Notes: generated by a model from the letters alone, not told the origin. A DNA stretch of 64,000 nucleotides from Cellulomonas timonensis (GCF_900046455.1 NZ_FCOT01000011.1:496001-560000); one strand, 5' to 3'. Positions 26,226 to 36,001 are shown, numbered from the stretch's first letter. A program made the numbers and translations.

Positions 26226-28691
26226 ATGTCGACGGCCTCCTCAGACCTCGCGGAACCACCCGGCGCGGACCCCGCAGTCGCCGACCCGCGGGCCGTCGTG
26301 CAAGGCCCGGGCTACCGGTTCACCGTCCTCACCAGCCGCCTCATCCGGATGGAGCGCAGCGAGGAGGACGTCTTCGTCGACGCTCCCACCCAGCTCGTGC
26401 GCTCACGCCGCTTCGACGTCCCGCAGATCACCGTCGCGGAGTCCGACGACGGCATCGACATCTGGACCGAGCACCTGCACCTGCGCTACGACCGGGGGCC
26501 GTTCACCGCCGCCGGGCTGTCCGTGTCCATGCGCACCCGCGCGCAGAGCACGCATCGCACGCGGTGGAGCTACGGCGACCCGGCCCGCCCCGGCGACGGC
26601 CGCCGCTCGAACCTGGGCGGCGCCGCCCGCACGCTCGACGACGTGGACGGCGCCATCGAGCTCGAGCCCGGGCTGCTGTCCGTGCACGGGTTCGCCGTGG
26701 TCGACGACACGCGCTCGCTGCTGCTCACCGACGACGGCTGGGTGGCGCCCCGGCCGCCCGGCGCGGGGCAGGACCTGTACTTCTTCGGCTACGGCCGCGA
26801 CTACCAGGACGCGCTGCGGGACTTCTTCGCGCTCACCGGCCCCAGCCCGCTGCTGCCCCGCTGGGCGCTGGGCAACTGGTGGAGCCGGTTCCACAGGTAC
26901 ACCGCCGACGAGTTCCTGGCGCTGATGGACCGCTTCACCGCCGCCGGCATCCCGTTCTCGGTGGCGGTGCTCGACATGGACTGGCACCTGGTGGACATCG
27001 ACCCCGCGCTCGGCAGCGGGTGGACCGGCTACACCTGGGACACGGGGCTCTTCCCCGACCCGGCCGCTTTCCTCGCGGCGCTGCACGAGCGGAACCTGCA
27101 CGTCACCCTGAACGTGCACCCCGCCGACGGGGTCCGCCGCCACGAGGCCGCCTACGCGGACATGGCCCGCGACCTGGGGCTCGACCCAGACAGCGGGCTG
27201 GAGATCGCCTTCGACATCTCTTCACGGGAGTTCGTCGACGCGTACCTGCGCCGCCTGCACCACCCGCAGGAGGAGATCGGCGTCGACTTCTGGTGGCTCG
27301 ACTGGCAGTCCGGCGCCAACGCGCGCCTGCCCGGCATGGACCCGCTGTGGATGCTCAACCACGTGCACTACCGGGACTCCGCGCGGAACGGCCGCCGCCC
27401 GCTCACCTTCTCCCGGTACGCGGGGCTGGGCAGCCACCGCTACCCGGTCGGGTTCTCCGGCGACACCGTCGTGACCTGGGCGTCACTCGACTTCCAGCCG
27501 TACTTCACCGCGACCAGCGCGAACGTCGGCTACTTCTGGTGGAGCCACGACATCGGCGGGCACCTGGGCGGCGTCAAGGACGACGAGCTCGCCACCCGGT
27601 GGTTCCAACTCGGCGCGTTCTCACCCGTGAACCGGCTGCACTCGACGGCCAGCCCATTCAACTCCAAGGAGCCGTGGCGCTTCAGCCTCCAGGCCGAGCA
27701 GGTGATGACGCGGTTCCTGCGGCTGCGCCACCAGCTCGTGCCCTACCTGTACTCCGCGATGTGGGCGGCGCACACCGACGGCATCGGGCCCATCCGCCCG
27801 ATGTACCACGACCACCCGTGGGAGGAGGACGCCTACGAGGTCCCGAACCAGTTCATGTTCGGCCCCGACCTGCTGGTGGCCCCGATCACCACCCCCGCGG
27901 ACCGCCGCACCCACCTGGGCGACGTCACCGCGTGGCTTCCCGAGGGCGCCTGGTTCGACGTGTTCACCGGGCGACGGTACGACGGAGGCCGGCGCATCGT
28001 GCTGCACCGCACCCTGGAGCTGATGCCGGTGCTGGCCCGCGCGGGCACCGTGCTCCCGTTGGCCGCCGACCCGATGGCCGACACCGCGATCGACCCCGAG
28101 TCGCTGGTGCTGCGGATCGTCCCCGGGGCCGATGGGCGCGCGGAGCTGGTCGAGGATGACGGCGGCCCTGAGGTGGAGCCCGCGAACCGCCGGCTGACAG
28201 CGGTCACGGTGGAGTGGTCCACGCACGGCGGCGTCGGCGGCGTGACGGCGGACGCGGTGCTGACAGTCGAGCCGCCCACCGGCCGGGGAGTCCGCACCAC
28301 ACGGACCCTGGCCTTGGACGTGCTGGGCGTCGACGCCGTGCGCCGCGTCACCGCGGGCGGGCGGACGCTGCGGCAGGGCGAGGTGGGCGTGGTCAGCGAC
28401 GCGGGCCGCGGTGGCGGCGGCCAGGGTGTGCTCCGGGTCGACCTCGGCGCGGTGGACCTGACCGATGGCCTCGAGGTGCACCTCGACGGCCTGCGGCTGC
28501 GGGCCGCGGACGTCACCGCGCAGGTGTTCGCGCTCCTCGACGAGGCCGAGATCGCGTTCGACACCAAGTCGCAGGTGATGGAGCTCGTCGAGCGGCAGTC
28601 AGGCGCCGCGCTGCTGTCCACGCTGCACAGCCTGGACCTGCCCGGGAACCTGTACGGCGCGATCGTCGAGGTGGTCGCCGCCGCTGCCTGA
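26226..28691 (+). CDS. GH31-family glycoside hydrolase (alpha-glucosidase/alpha-xylosidase type)
   Basis: 821 residues, cytoplasmic (no signal peptide). Catalytic nucleophile Asp at about 359 in WWLDWQSG, acid/base Asp at about 413 in GFSGDTV, and WWSHDIGGHLGG are classical GH31 motifs; the beta-sandwich C-terminal region is followed by about 90 residues with no recognised domain (ADVTAQVFALLDEAEIAF onward). Probable substrate is an alpha-glucoside or oligosaccharide. A CRP-like site over its promoter suggests cAMP-type carbon control. The stop is 14 bases from that of the convergent SulP gene. Confidence 0.9.
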   Translation: MSTASSDLAEPPGADPAVADPRAVVQGPGYRFTVLTSRLIRMERSEEDVFVDAPTQLVRSRRFDVPQITVAESDDGIDIWTEHLHLRYDRGPFTAAGLSVSMRTRAQSTHRTRWSYGDPARPGDGRRSNLGGAARTLDDVDGAIELEPGLLSVHGFAVVDDTRSLLLTDDGWVAPRPPGAGQDLYFFGYGRDYQDALRDFFALTGPSPLLPRWALGNWWSRFHRYTADEFLALMDRFTAAGIPFSVAVLDMDWHLVDIDPALGSGWTGYTWDTGLFPDPAAFLAALHERNLHVTLNVHPADGVRRHEAAYADMARDLGLDPDSGLEIAFDISSREFVDAYLRRLHHPQEEIGVDFWWLDWQSGANARLPGMDPLWMLNHVHYRDSARNGRRPLTFSRYAGLGSHRYPVGFSGDTVVTWASLDFQPYFTATSANVGYFWWSHDIGGHLGGVKDDELATRWFQLGAFSPVNRLHSTASPFNSKEPWRFSLQAEQVMTRFLRLRHQLVPYLYSAMWAAHTDGIGPIRPMYHDHPWEEDAYEVPNQFMFGPDLLVAPITTPADRRTHLGDVTAWLPEGAWFDVFTGRRYDGGRRIVLHRTLELMPVLARAGTVLPLAADPMADTAIDPESLVLRIVPGADGRAELVEDDGGPEVEPANRRLTAVTVEWSTHGGVGGVTADAVLTVEPPTGRGVRTTRTLALDVLGVDAVRRVTAGGRTLRQGEVGVVSDAGRGGGGQGVLRVDLGAVDLTDGLEVHLDGLRLRAADVTAQVFALLDEAEIAFDTKSQVMELVERQSGAALLSTLHSLDLPGNLYGAIVEVVAAAA

Positions 28692-28705
28692 GTGCTGGGA
28701 GCGGG

Positions 28706-30268
28706 TCAGTGCCCCGCTCCGAGGTTGCCGGTCAGGCGGCGGTGCCGATCCGCGGAGGGCGCGTCGAGCCCGGTGATGGCCACCTGCTTGCCGCGCGCCG
28801 CGTACTTGGTGGTGATGGCGTCGAGCGTCGCGACGGTGGACGCGTCCCAGACCTGCGCGCCGGACAGATCGATGACCACGCGGTCCGGGTCGCCGGCGTA
28901 GTCGAACTGGTAGACGAGGTCGTTCGAGGACGCGAAGAACAGCGCGCCGGTCACGACGTACTCGCAGCCCTCGTCGGTGGCGCGCCGGGTCACCTGGGTG
29001 AGGTGCGCGACGCGGCGCGCGAACAGCACGGTGGCGACCAGCACCCCCGCGATCACGCCGATCGCCAGGTTGTGGGTGGCCACGACGGCGGCCACGGTCG
29101 TCACCATCACCGCCGTCTCGCTGAGCGGCATGCGCCGCAGCGTGGACGGGCGGATCGAGTGCCAGTCGAAGGTCGCCACGGAGACCATGACCATCACGGC
29201 GACGAGCGCCGCCATCGGGATCAGGCCCACCACGTCGCCCAGGCCCACCACCAGCGCGAGCAGGAACACCCCGGCGAGGAACGTGGAGATGCGGGTGCGG
29301 GCCCCGGACACCTTCACGTTGATCATCGTCTGGCCGATCATGGCGCAGCCGCCCATGCCCCCGAAGAACCCGGTGATGATGTTCGCCGCGCCCTGCCCCC
29401 ACGCCTCGCGGCCCTTGTTCGAGTGGGTGTCCGTGACGTCGTCGACCAGCTTGGCGGTCATCAACGACTCGAGCAGGCCCACCAGCGCCATGGCCAGCGC
29501 GTATGGCGCGATGATGCCCAGCGTCTCCAGGGTGAGCGGCACCTGGGGGAGCAGCAGCGTGGGCAGCGCGTCGGGCAGCTCGCCCTGGTCGCCGACGTTC
29601 GGCACCGTCAGCCCCGCCACGACGGTGACCACGGTGAGCAGCACGATCGCCACCAGCGCCGCCGGCACGGCAGTGGTGAGGCGGGGCAGCAGCGCGATGA
29701 TCGCGATCCCCGCGGCGACCAGCGCGTACACCGCCCACGGGACGCCCGTGAGGTACGGGAGCTGGGACAGCACCACCAGGATGGCCAGCGCGTTGACGAA
29801 GCCGATCATCACCGAGCGTGGGATGAACCGCAGCAGGCGGGCCACCCCGAGCAGTCCCATGGCCACCTGCACCACACCCGCCAGGATCACCGTGGCGATC
29901 AGGTAGTCCACCCCGTGGTCGCGCACCACCGGAGCCACGACCAGCGCCACGGCGCCCGTCGCGGCCGAGATCATCGCCGGGCGGCCGCCCAAGAACGCGA
30001 TCGAGACGGCCATCGTGAACGACGCGAAGATGCCGAGCCGCGGGTCCACGCCCGCGATGATCGAGAAGGACAACGCCTCCGGGATCAGCGCGAGCGCCAC
30101 CACCAGGCCGCCCAGCACCTCGGTGCGCAGCCGCTTGCCCGAGCGCAGGGCGCCCAGCACCGAGTGCGCCTGGTCGGCCTCGGGCACGGCGGGGGTCGAT
30201 GGGCGCTGGCTGAGCGCGGCGTCGTCCGGCGCAGTGTCGGTTGGCGTGTCGGTTCGCGGGGTGTCCAT
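28706..30268 (-). CDS. SulP-family anion transporter with STAS domain
   Basis: 520 residues, about eleven hydrophobic segments between residues 60 and 400 and a C-terminal STAS domain (VVIDLSGAQVWDASTVATLD). SulP signature pieces include SIIAGVDPRLGIFASF and FFGGMGGCAMIGQTMINV. Members import sulfate, bicarbonate or other anions. The polar, Thr/Pro-rich N-terminus is 35-40 residues long. ATG 30268 is preferred; a TTG seven codons upstream is the alternative. No sulfate-assimilation or carbonic anhydrase gene is adjacent, so the substrate is open. Confidence 0.88.
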   Translation of the reverse strand: MDTPRTDTPTDTAPDDAALSQRPSTPAVPEADQAHSVLGALRSGKRLRTEVLGGLVVALALIPEALSFSIIAGVDPRLGIFASFTMAVSIAFLGGRPAMISAATGAVALVVAPVVRDHGVDYLIATVILAGVVQVAMGLLGVARLLRFIPRSVMIGFVNALAILVVLSQLPYLTGVPWAVYALVAAGIAIIALLPRLTTAVPAALVAIVLLTVVTVVAGLTVPNVGDQGELPDALPTLLLPQVPLTLETLGIIAPYALAMALVGLLESLMTAKLVDDVTDTHSNKGREAWGQGAANIITGFFGGMGGCAMIGQTMINVKVSGARTRISTFLAGVFLLALVVGLGDVVGLIPMAALVAVMVMVSVATFDWHSIRPSTLRRMPLSETAVMVTTVAAVVATHNLAIGVIAGVLVATVLFARRVAHLTQVTRRATDEGCEYVVTGALFFASSNDLVYQFDYAGDPDRVVIDLSGAQVWDASTVATLDAITTKYAARGKQVAITGLDAPSADRHRRLTGNLGAGH

Positions 30269-30352
30269 CGGGCGGTGTCCATCCCTCAAGCAGGCGCAGC
30301 CGTGGCGGTGCGCGTCAGGTCGTCGTGGGCGCCGTCCAGGCGGGACCCGGGC

Positions 30353-31102
30353 TCAGGTCGCGAGCAGGTCCCGCACGAGCGCCGGCAGGGCCACCTCGAT
30401 GGGCCGCCGGTCGACGGTGTCGGCGAGCCGATCGTACGGTGTGGGCTCCGCGTTCACGATCAGGATGCGGGCGCCCGCCTCCGCGGCGACGGAGGTGAGG
30501 CTCGCGGCCGGCTGCACGGTGAGCGTCGAGCCGACGGCGAGGAACACGTCGCAGGACGCGGCGGCCTCGACGGCGGCGTCCAGCACGTCGGAGGGCAGCG
30601 GCTCGCCGAACATCACGACGTCGGTGGCCAGCGGGCCGCCGCAGCGCGCGCAGTGCGGATCCGGGTCGACGTCGAGCCGCGCCATCACCTCAGCCGTCGG
30701 CTCCGGAGCCCCGCACCGCAGACAGCGCGACCCCGTCAGGCTGCCGTGCAGCTCGAGCACCTTCGACGCGGGCAGGCCGGCCCGCTGGTGCAGGCCGTCG
30801 AAGTTCTGCGTGGCGACGGCCCGCAGCAGCCCCGCCTGGTCCAGGTCCGCCAGCGCGCGGTGGCCCGGGGTCGGCTGCGCCGTCCACAGCGGATGGTCCC
30901 GCCACATCTGCCAGGCCCGGCGGCGGATGTCGGGCTCGGCGAGGTACCAGTCGAGTTCCAGCAGGCGCGAGGCCTGCGGGTCGCGGGTCCACACGCCGTT
31001 CGGGCCTCGGAAGTCGGGGATGCCCGATCCGGTGGAGATACCGGCGCCCGTGAGGACGGTGACCGAGGGCGCCGGGTTGAGGGGTGTCTGCGCGTCTGCC
31101 AC
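30353..31102 (-). CDS. cobB: Sir2-family NAD-dependent protein deacylase
   Basis: 249 residues. NAD-binding TGAGISTGSGIPDFRG, TQNFDGLHQRAG (usual Ile is Phe), catalytic His in LELHGS, a four-Cys zinc site (CLRC ... CARC, about residues 127-154) and FLAVGSTLTVQPAA are all present. It removes acyl groups from lysines using NAD. GTG 31102 follows ACGCTA on the plus strand (TAGCGT on this strand) by seven bases, a leaderless arrangement, which is why the long upstream open frame is rejected. Confidence 0.92.
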   Translation of the reverse strand: MADAQTPLNPAPSVTVLTGAGISTGSGIPDFRGPNGVWTRDPQASRLLELDWYLAEPDIRRRAWQMWRDHPLWTAQPTPGHRALADLDQAGLLRAVATQNFDGLHQRAGLPASKVLELHGSLTGSRCLRCGAPEPTAEVMARLDVDPDPHCARCGGPLATDVVMFGEPLPSDVLDAAVEAAASCDVFLAVGSTLTVQPAASLTSVAAEAGARILIVNAEPTPYDRLADTVDRRPIEVALPALVRDLLAT

Positions 31103-31218
31103 GCGCCCGACGCTACGCCAGCGACCTCGACGCCCCGGCACGCCACCGCCCAGCACGCCACCGCCCAGCGCGCCACCGCCTAAGCGCGCCACGCCCGGGG
31201 GCAACGCGCGCGAGCGGC

Positions 31219-31869
31219 TCAGTCCGTGGCGCCGCCGGCCTCGCGCTCGGCGCGCTGCTTGATGCCGCGCAGCATCCGCTGCGTCATCAGGAGGCTGACC
31301 CACTCGATCGGCTCGACGAGCAGCGCCGACCACGGCGCCGCGTACCCGTAGCGCTCGCGGACCACCAGGCGCGTCGTGCCGCCAGGGCCCTCGCACAGCA
31401 CGAAGGCCCAGCTGAACTCGACGGGCGACTTCCCGGTGGGGTCGTCGGCCCTCAACACGAGCGCGCGCCCGGGCTCCACCACCTCGACGCGCAGCCCGCC
31501 ATCGGGGTGCAGCCGCACCTCGTCGCCGACGGCCAGGCCCTGCCATGCGGGCACGATGCGATCCGAGCTGTGGATGTCGCAGCCCACCAGGTTCTCCAGC
31601 GCGTCATAGCTGTAGAAGCCCGCGCGGCCCTGGCCGAGCTGCACCACCCACGGCCACACGTCGGCGGGGGCCGCGCGCACGGTGATGGCCCGGGTCGCCA
31701 CCAGCCGCGGATCGGGTACCAGGTCGTCGCCCGGCAGGCCCGTGGCCAGCTCGCTGTCGGTGGCGCCCCAGCGCAGGGACGCCCGGCGGGCCAGCAGCAC
31801 GCCGGCCACGCCCAGTCCGGCGAGTGCCAGCCGTGCCGCGCGTCCGCGGGTGGGGGAGCCGGCGGTCAT
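31219..31869 (-). CDS. SRPBCC family protein with N-terminal membrane segment
   Basis: 216 residues. One hydrophobic segment at about 12-27, then a START/Bet-v1-like fold: [28 protein letters not shown] is the recognisable start of the SRPBCC domain and the C-terminal helix is [17 protein letters not shown]. These bind hydrophobic ligands; the ligand here is unknown. ATG 31869 overlaps the stop of the DUF6457 gene (ATGA), placing it third in an operon with the CMD-family and DUF6457 genes. Confidence 0.82.
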   Translation of the reverse strand: MTAGSPTRGRAARLALAGLGVAGVLLARRASLRWGATDSELATGLPGDDLVPDPRLVATRAITVRAAPADVWPWVVQLGQGRAGFYSYDALENLVGCDIHSSDRIVPAWQGLAVGDEVRLHPDGGLRVEVVEPGRALVLRADDPTGKSPVEFSWAFVLCEGPGGTTRLVVRERYGYAAPWSALLVEPIEWVSLLMTQRMLRGIKQRAEREAGGATD

Positions 31870-32204
31870 TCGGCGGTGACCTCGTCCGGGTCCCACGCCG
31901 CCACGAGCTTCTCCACGGCGGCGATGCGCTCGCCGACCACGCGCGCCTGCTCGGCCGGGTCGGTGGAGGCGCTCGCGCCGGCGAGCCCGACGAGGAACGC
32001 CGTCACCGGCGCCCCCGGGCGGCTGGGGCCGTGGGCGACATGGTTGATGAGCTGCAGCAGCGGCATCGTGTTGGCGTCCAGCACGGAGCGGTCGACGTCG
32101 AGCTCGGCGCACACCTGGTCCAGCCAGGCGTTCATCACCGCCATCTTCTGCGTCTCGTCGCCGCGGTCGCGCTGGCCGGCGCCGCCCTGGCCAGCCCCGC
32201 TCAC
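31866..32204 (-). CDS. DUF6457 domain protein
   Basis: 112 residues, helical. The conserved core runs from [15 protein letters not shown] to the motif [20 protein letters not shown], as in DUF6457 proteins, which in actinobacteria often accompany molybdenum-cofactor genes; no such gene is seen here. GTG 32204 overlaps the stop of the CMD-family gene (GTGA) and its own stop overlaps the SRPBCC start. Function unknown. Confidence 0.7.
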   Translation of the reverse strand: MSGAGQGGAGQRDRGDETQKMAVMNAWLDQVCAELDVDRSVLDANTMPLLQLINHVAHGPSRPGAPVTAFLVGLAGASASTDPAEQARVVGERIAAVEKLVAAWDPDEVTAE

Positions 32205-32524
32205 TCCTGGCCCCCTTCGATGACCTCGGCCATCCACTGCCACGCGGCGACCGTCGCGGGGAAGCCCCGGGTGGTGATGCCCAGCAGGATCACCTGCTCG
32301 ACCTCGGCGACCGTCGCGCCGGCGGCCAGCGCCTTGCGCACATTCGACCGCACCGCGCCGTCGGCCTGCGCGCCCAGGGCGATGCCCAGCTTCACCAGGC
32401 GGATCGTCTTCTCGTCGAGGGGCCCGGCCGCGTCGACGGCCTGCGCGAGGGCGTCCTGGCTCTGGGCGATCTCGGGGAACCGGCTGCGGAACCCGACGTA
32501 CACGTCAGGGAGGTGATCCGGCAT
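32201..32524 (-). CDS. carboxymuconolactone decarboxylase (CMD) family protein lacking CxxC
   Basis: 107 residues, CMD/AhpD-like helical fold (DEKTIRLVKLGIALGAQADGA, VRKALAAGATVAEVEQVILLG). The AhpD redox pair Cys-x-x-Cys is absent; no cysteine occurs in the protein, so peroxidase activity is unlikely and decarboxylase or structural roles remain. ATG 32524 has AGAAGGAG upstream. First gene of a tight three-gene operon. Confidence 0.82.
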   Translation of the reverse strand: MPDHLPDVYVGFRSRFPEIAQSQDALAQAVDAAGPLDEKTIRLVKLGIALGAQADGAVRSNVRKALAAGATVAEVEQVILLGITTRGFPATVAAWQWMAEVIEGGQE

Positions 32525-32803
32525 GGTGACTCTCCTTCTGGCAGGGCTCCCTGCCGCTCGACTGGACCTCGTCATCGTGGCACGGGGCACAGGTGGCGCC
32601 CAGGCGGGCTCCCGCGCAGGTCACATGTGTGCCGAGGTCGTCTGCGACGACGGTAGGCGCCGGTTGGCCTGGACTGTCGGGACGATGGGCCTGGTCGACG
32701 GCGCGTCGACGGCTTGCCGGGGCGGCGGCTGGCGTCGCGGATCGGCCACCAGGGCGTTCATCCGTGGGTCGCGGGACGTCGGGTTGAGCCCCACCCTGGA
32801 ACG
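32525..32803. other. 279-bp divergent intergenic region
   Basis: Between the CMD-family operon and the alpha/beta hydrolase gene. Two GTCGAC palindromes near 32697-32711 are the only structure noted. No gene supported. Confidence 0.4.
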
Positions 32804-33658
32804 GTGGCCACACCGTCGGGGGCGAGGTGGAAGGCGCCGCTGCTGGCGCTTCCCGTCGTCGTGCTCATGCTCGTGGGCGCGGTCTGGGTCGGGCAGCAGT
32901 CCCTCGTCTACCACCCGGACCGGACGCCTGTGCCGCCGGTGGCCGACCGGCTCCCCGGGGCGCATGAGGTGACGCTGCGCACCACCGACGGCTTGGAGCT
33001 GGGCGCGTGGTGGCTGCCGCCCACGGGGACCTGCCGCGCGGCTGTGCTCCTGGCCCACGGCAACGGCGGCAACCGCGCGGGCCGGGTGCGGCTGGCCCAG
33101 GCGCTGAACGAGCACGGGCTCGGGGTGCTGATGTTCGACTACCGCGGGTACGGCGGGAACCCGGGGAGGCCCACGGAGGCGGGCCTCGCACTCGACGTCC
33201 GCGCGGCACGCTCCTACCTGCTCGACGAGGCGGGGGTTGAGGAGCAGGACCTGGTCTACCTGGGGGAGAGCCTGGGCACGGGGGTGGTCTCCGAGCTCGC
33301 CGTCGAGCACCCGCCGGCCGCGCTGGTGCTGCGCTCCCCGCTGACGTCCCTCGATGAGGTGGGCCACTCGCTCTACCGCGTGCCGGTCGGCTGGCTGCTG
33401 CGCGATCGGTACCTGGTGCGCGAGAACGTCGGACGGCTGGGCGTGCCCACCGCCGTGGTCTACGGCACCGACGACGCGATCGTGCCCGCCGCGCAGAGCC
33501 GCGACGTCGCGCGGACCGCCCGGGAGGCCGGGGCCGAGGTCGTCGAGGTCGAGGGGCCGGGCGCGGGCCACAACGACGACGTCCTCGTCGAGGGCGCGGC
33601 GCTGGTGGAGGCGGTGGTGGCGGTGGCCGTGCGGGGCGGGGTGCGGGGCTGCCGATGA
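32804..33658 (+). CDS. membrane-anchored alpha/beta hydrolase
   Basis: 284 residues: N-terminal membrane helix (about 13-31), then an alpha/beta hydrolase core. AVLLAHGNGGNRAGR forms the oxyanion-hole strand, YLGESLGTGVVSELA holds the nucleophile Ser in a GESLG elbow, YGTDDAIVP the acidic residue, and GPGAGHNDD the His. Closest to the BEM46/ABHD-type serine hydrolases; substrate unknown. The GTG at 32804 is inferred from where the membrane helix begins; the ribosome-binding site is weak. Confidence 0.83.
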   Translation: MATPSGARWKAPLLALPVVVLMLVGAVWVGQQSLVYHPDRTPVPPVADRLPGAHEVTLRTTDGLELGAWWLPPTGTCRAAVLLAHGNGGNRAGRVRLAQALNEHGLGVLMFDYRGYGGNPGRPTEAGLALDVRAARSYLLDEAGVEEQDLVYLGESLGTGVVSELAVEHPPAALVLRSPLTSLDEVGHSLYRVPVGWLLRDRYLVRENVGRLGVPTAVVYGTDDAIVPAAQSRDVARTAREAGAEVVEVEGPGAGHNDDVLVEGAALVEAVVAVAVRGGVRGCR

Positions 33659-33725
33659 GGCGCCGACGCGCATCCGGCACTGAGCGGGATGTCCTCCCTG
33701 CCGTATCCAACGTATAGCGCGCCGG

Positions 33726-33744
33726 GGGGCTTGCGGCAAGCCCC
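33726..33744. promoter_or_regulatory. rifamycin-associated element (RAE) upstream of helR
   Basis: Perfect 19-bp inverted repeat, GGGGCTTGC and its complement around a central G, 73 bases before the helR start. The half-site and position match the published RAE found before rifamycin-resistance genes in actinobacteria. A TATAGC hexamer at 33713-33718 just upstream may be the -10 element. Confidence 0.85.
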
Positions 33745-33817
33745 GGATCGGCGCGCAGACTCGTCGCCCGACGCCAGGGCCCGCGGGGGGCGGGTGGCGA
33801 GACGTGGAGCTGACGAC

Positions 33818-36001
33818 GTGAACCCGGTGACGTTGAGTGTGTTCGACCTGCCCGACCGTCTCGCCGCCAAGGCGGACCCCGCGCTGGTCGCCGCCGACGC
33901 GCGGCATCTCGCGGCGGTCGTGGAGAGCCTCGACCTGTCGATCCAGGACCTGTCGCACCGACTCGACGTCGAGCGCAGGGCGCCGGGCGGCCGGGGCCAG
34001 GAGGCGCTGGCCAGGGACCAGGAGGTCCACCGGCTGACCGCCCGGCTGCGCGCGCTGCGTCGCTTCGGCGCGGACCTGTGCCTGGGGCGCATGGTGGGCG
34101 CGGACGATCCCGAGCCCGTGTACGTCGGGCGGCTCGGCCTCGCGGACAGCTCGGGCCGGCGGCTGCTGGTCGACTGGCGCTCACCCGCCGCCGAGCCGTT
34201 CTTCGCCGCGACGCACGCCCACCCGATGGGCCTGACGAGCCGCCGCAGGTACCGCTGGACTGGTGGGCGGGTCAGCGACTACTGGGACGAGGTGTTCGAC
34301 GCCGACGGCGCGGCCGGCATCGACCACCACCCGGCCCTCGACGACCAGTCCGCGTTCATCGCCAGCCTCGGCGCCCACCGCTCCGCCCGGATGCGCGACG
34401 TGCTCGGCACCATCCAGGCCGATCAGGACGCGATCATCCGCGCGGACTCGCGCAGCGCCCTCGTCGTCGACGGCGGCCCGGGCACCGGGAAGACAGTCGT
34501 CGCGCTGCACCGAGCCGCCTACCTGCTCTACTCCGACCCCAGGCTCGGCCATCGCCGGGGCGGCCTGCTGTTCGTCGGCCCGCATGAGCCGTATCTGGCC
34601 TACGTCGCCGACGTGCTCCCCAGCCTCGGGGAGGAGGGCGTGCTGACCTGCACGATGCGGGACCTCGTCGCGGAGGGGGCCGCCGCGGCCGTCGAGGCCG
34701 ATCCGGAGGTGGCGCGCCTGAAGTCCTCCGCCCAGATGGTCGACGCGATCGAGGCGGCGGTCCGGTTCTCCGAGCGGCCGCCCACCGAGGGGATGACGGT
34801 GACGACTCCCTGGGCCGATGTCTGGCTGAGCGCCGGCGACTGGGCCGAGGCGTTCGAGGCGCCCGAGCCCGGCATCCCGCACAACGAGGCGCGCGAGCAG
34901 GTGAGAGACGCGTTGATCGCGATCCTGAGGGACAAGCACGACCTGGAGGCCGACGACCCGCATGACGACGAGGCCGCGCCTGGCCAGGTCCGAGAGTCGC
35001 TCCGGCGGGACCCCGAGCTGCGCGCGGCGCTGCACCGCGCATGGCCGCTGCTCGAGCCGGCCGAGATCGTCGGGGACCTGTGGTCGGTGCCCGCCTACCT
35101 GCGCTTGTGCGCTCCGTGGCTCAGCGTCGACGAGGTGCGGGCGCTGCAGCGCGCGGACGCCCAGGTGTGGACGGTGTCGGACTTGCCGCTCCTCGATGCG
35201 GCCCGACGGCGGCTCGGCGACCCCGGCGCGTCCCTGCGCGCACAGCGCCACGAGGCAGTCGTCGCCGCCGAGCGCGCGCGCATGGCAGACGTCATCGGCG
35301 ACCTCATCGAGGCCGACGACTCCACGCTGGGCGTGATGCACATGCTGCGCGGCGACGACCTGCAAGCCGCGCTGGTCGACGGCTCCAGCGTGCCCGGCGC
35401 CGCCCGCGACCCGCTCGCCGGCCCGTTCGCGCACATCGTCGTGGACGAGGCGCAGGAGCTGACCGACGCCGAGTGGCAGATGCTGCTGCGGCGCTGCCCG
35501 TCGAGGAGCCTCACCATCGTCGGCGACCGTGCCCAGGCGCGGCACGGCTTCATCGAGTCCTGGCATGAGCGGCTCGCGCGGATCGGGCTCGACGGGGTGG
35601 ACCTCGCGTCCCTGAGCATCAACTACCGGACGCCCCAGGAGGTCATGGCGGCGGCCGAGCCGGTCATCCGGTCCGTGCTGCCCGACGCCAACGTGCCGAC
35701 CTCCATCCGCCGCACCGGGGTCCCCGTCATGCAGGGATCGACGCGCGATCTGGACGCGGTGCTCGACGACTGGCTCGCCGCACACGCCGGGGGGACGGCC
35801 TGTGTCATGGGCGCCCCGGCGCATGCGGGGTCCTCCCGGGTGCGCTCGCTGACCCCGGAGCTGTCGAAGGGGCTCGAGTTCGACCTGGTCGTCCTCGTCG
35901 ACCCTGAGGCGTTCGGCGAGGGGGCCGAGGGCGCGGTGGACCGCTACGTCGCGATGACCCGCGCGACGCGGCAGCTCGTCATCCTCACTCCGGACGCCTA
36001 G
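33818..36001 (+). CDS. helR: HelR-like RNA polymerase recycling ATPase / UvrD-like helicase
   Basis: 727 residues. An N-terminal coiled-coil (residues about 20-85, rich in Arg/Leu/Glu) leads into a UvrD-type motor: Walker A GGPGTGKT near 219-226, Walker B VVDEAQEL, motif III SLTIVGDRAQ, motif IV INYRTPQEV and a C-terminal motif VAMTRATRQL. This is the HelD/HelR layout, proteins that displace stalled RNA polymerase and, for HelR, eject rifamycin from it. The RAE upstream supports HelR rather than generic HelD. GTG 33818 has GGAG eight bases upstream; longer frames would run across the RAE. Confidence 0.9.
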   Translation: MNPVTLSVFDLPDRLAAKADPALVAADARHLAAVVESLDLSIQDLSHRLDVERRAPGGRGQEALARDQEVHRLTARLRALRRFGADLCLGRMVGADDPEPVYVGRLGLADSSGRRLLVDWRSPAAEPFFAATHAHPMGLTSRRRYRWTGGRVSDYWDEVFDADGAAGIDHHPALDDQSAFIASLGAHRSARMRDVLGTIQADQDAIIRADSRSALVVDGGPGTGKTVVALHRAAYLLYSDPRLGHRRGGLLFVGPHEPYLAYVADVLPSLGEEGVLTCTMRDLVAEGAAAAVEADPEVARLKSSAQMVDAIEAAVRFSERPPTEGMTVTTPWADVWLSAGDWAEAFEAPEPGIPHNEAREQVRDALIAILRDKHDLEADDPHDDEAAPGQVRESLRRDPELRAALHRAWPLLEPAEIVGDLWSVPAYLRLCAPWLSVDEVRALQRADAQVWTVSDLPLLDAARRRLGDPGASLRAQRHEAVVAAERARMADVIGDLIEADDSTLGVMHMLRGDDLQAALVDGSSVPGAARDPLAGPFAHIVVDEAQELTDAEWQMLLRRCPSRSLTIVGDRAQARHGFIESWHERLARIGLDGVDLASLSINYRTPQEVMAAAEPVIRSVLPDANVPTSIRRTGVPVMQGSTRDLDAVLDDWLAAHAGGTACVMGAPAHAGSSRVRSLTPELSKGLEFDLVVLVDPEAFGEGAEGAVDRYVAMTRATRQLVILTPDA

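Noticed and set aside
28214-31183. Long plus-strand open frame of about 990 codons
   Set aside because: Runs antisense through the SulP and sirtuin genes, which have clear domains.
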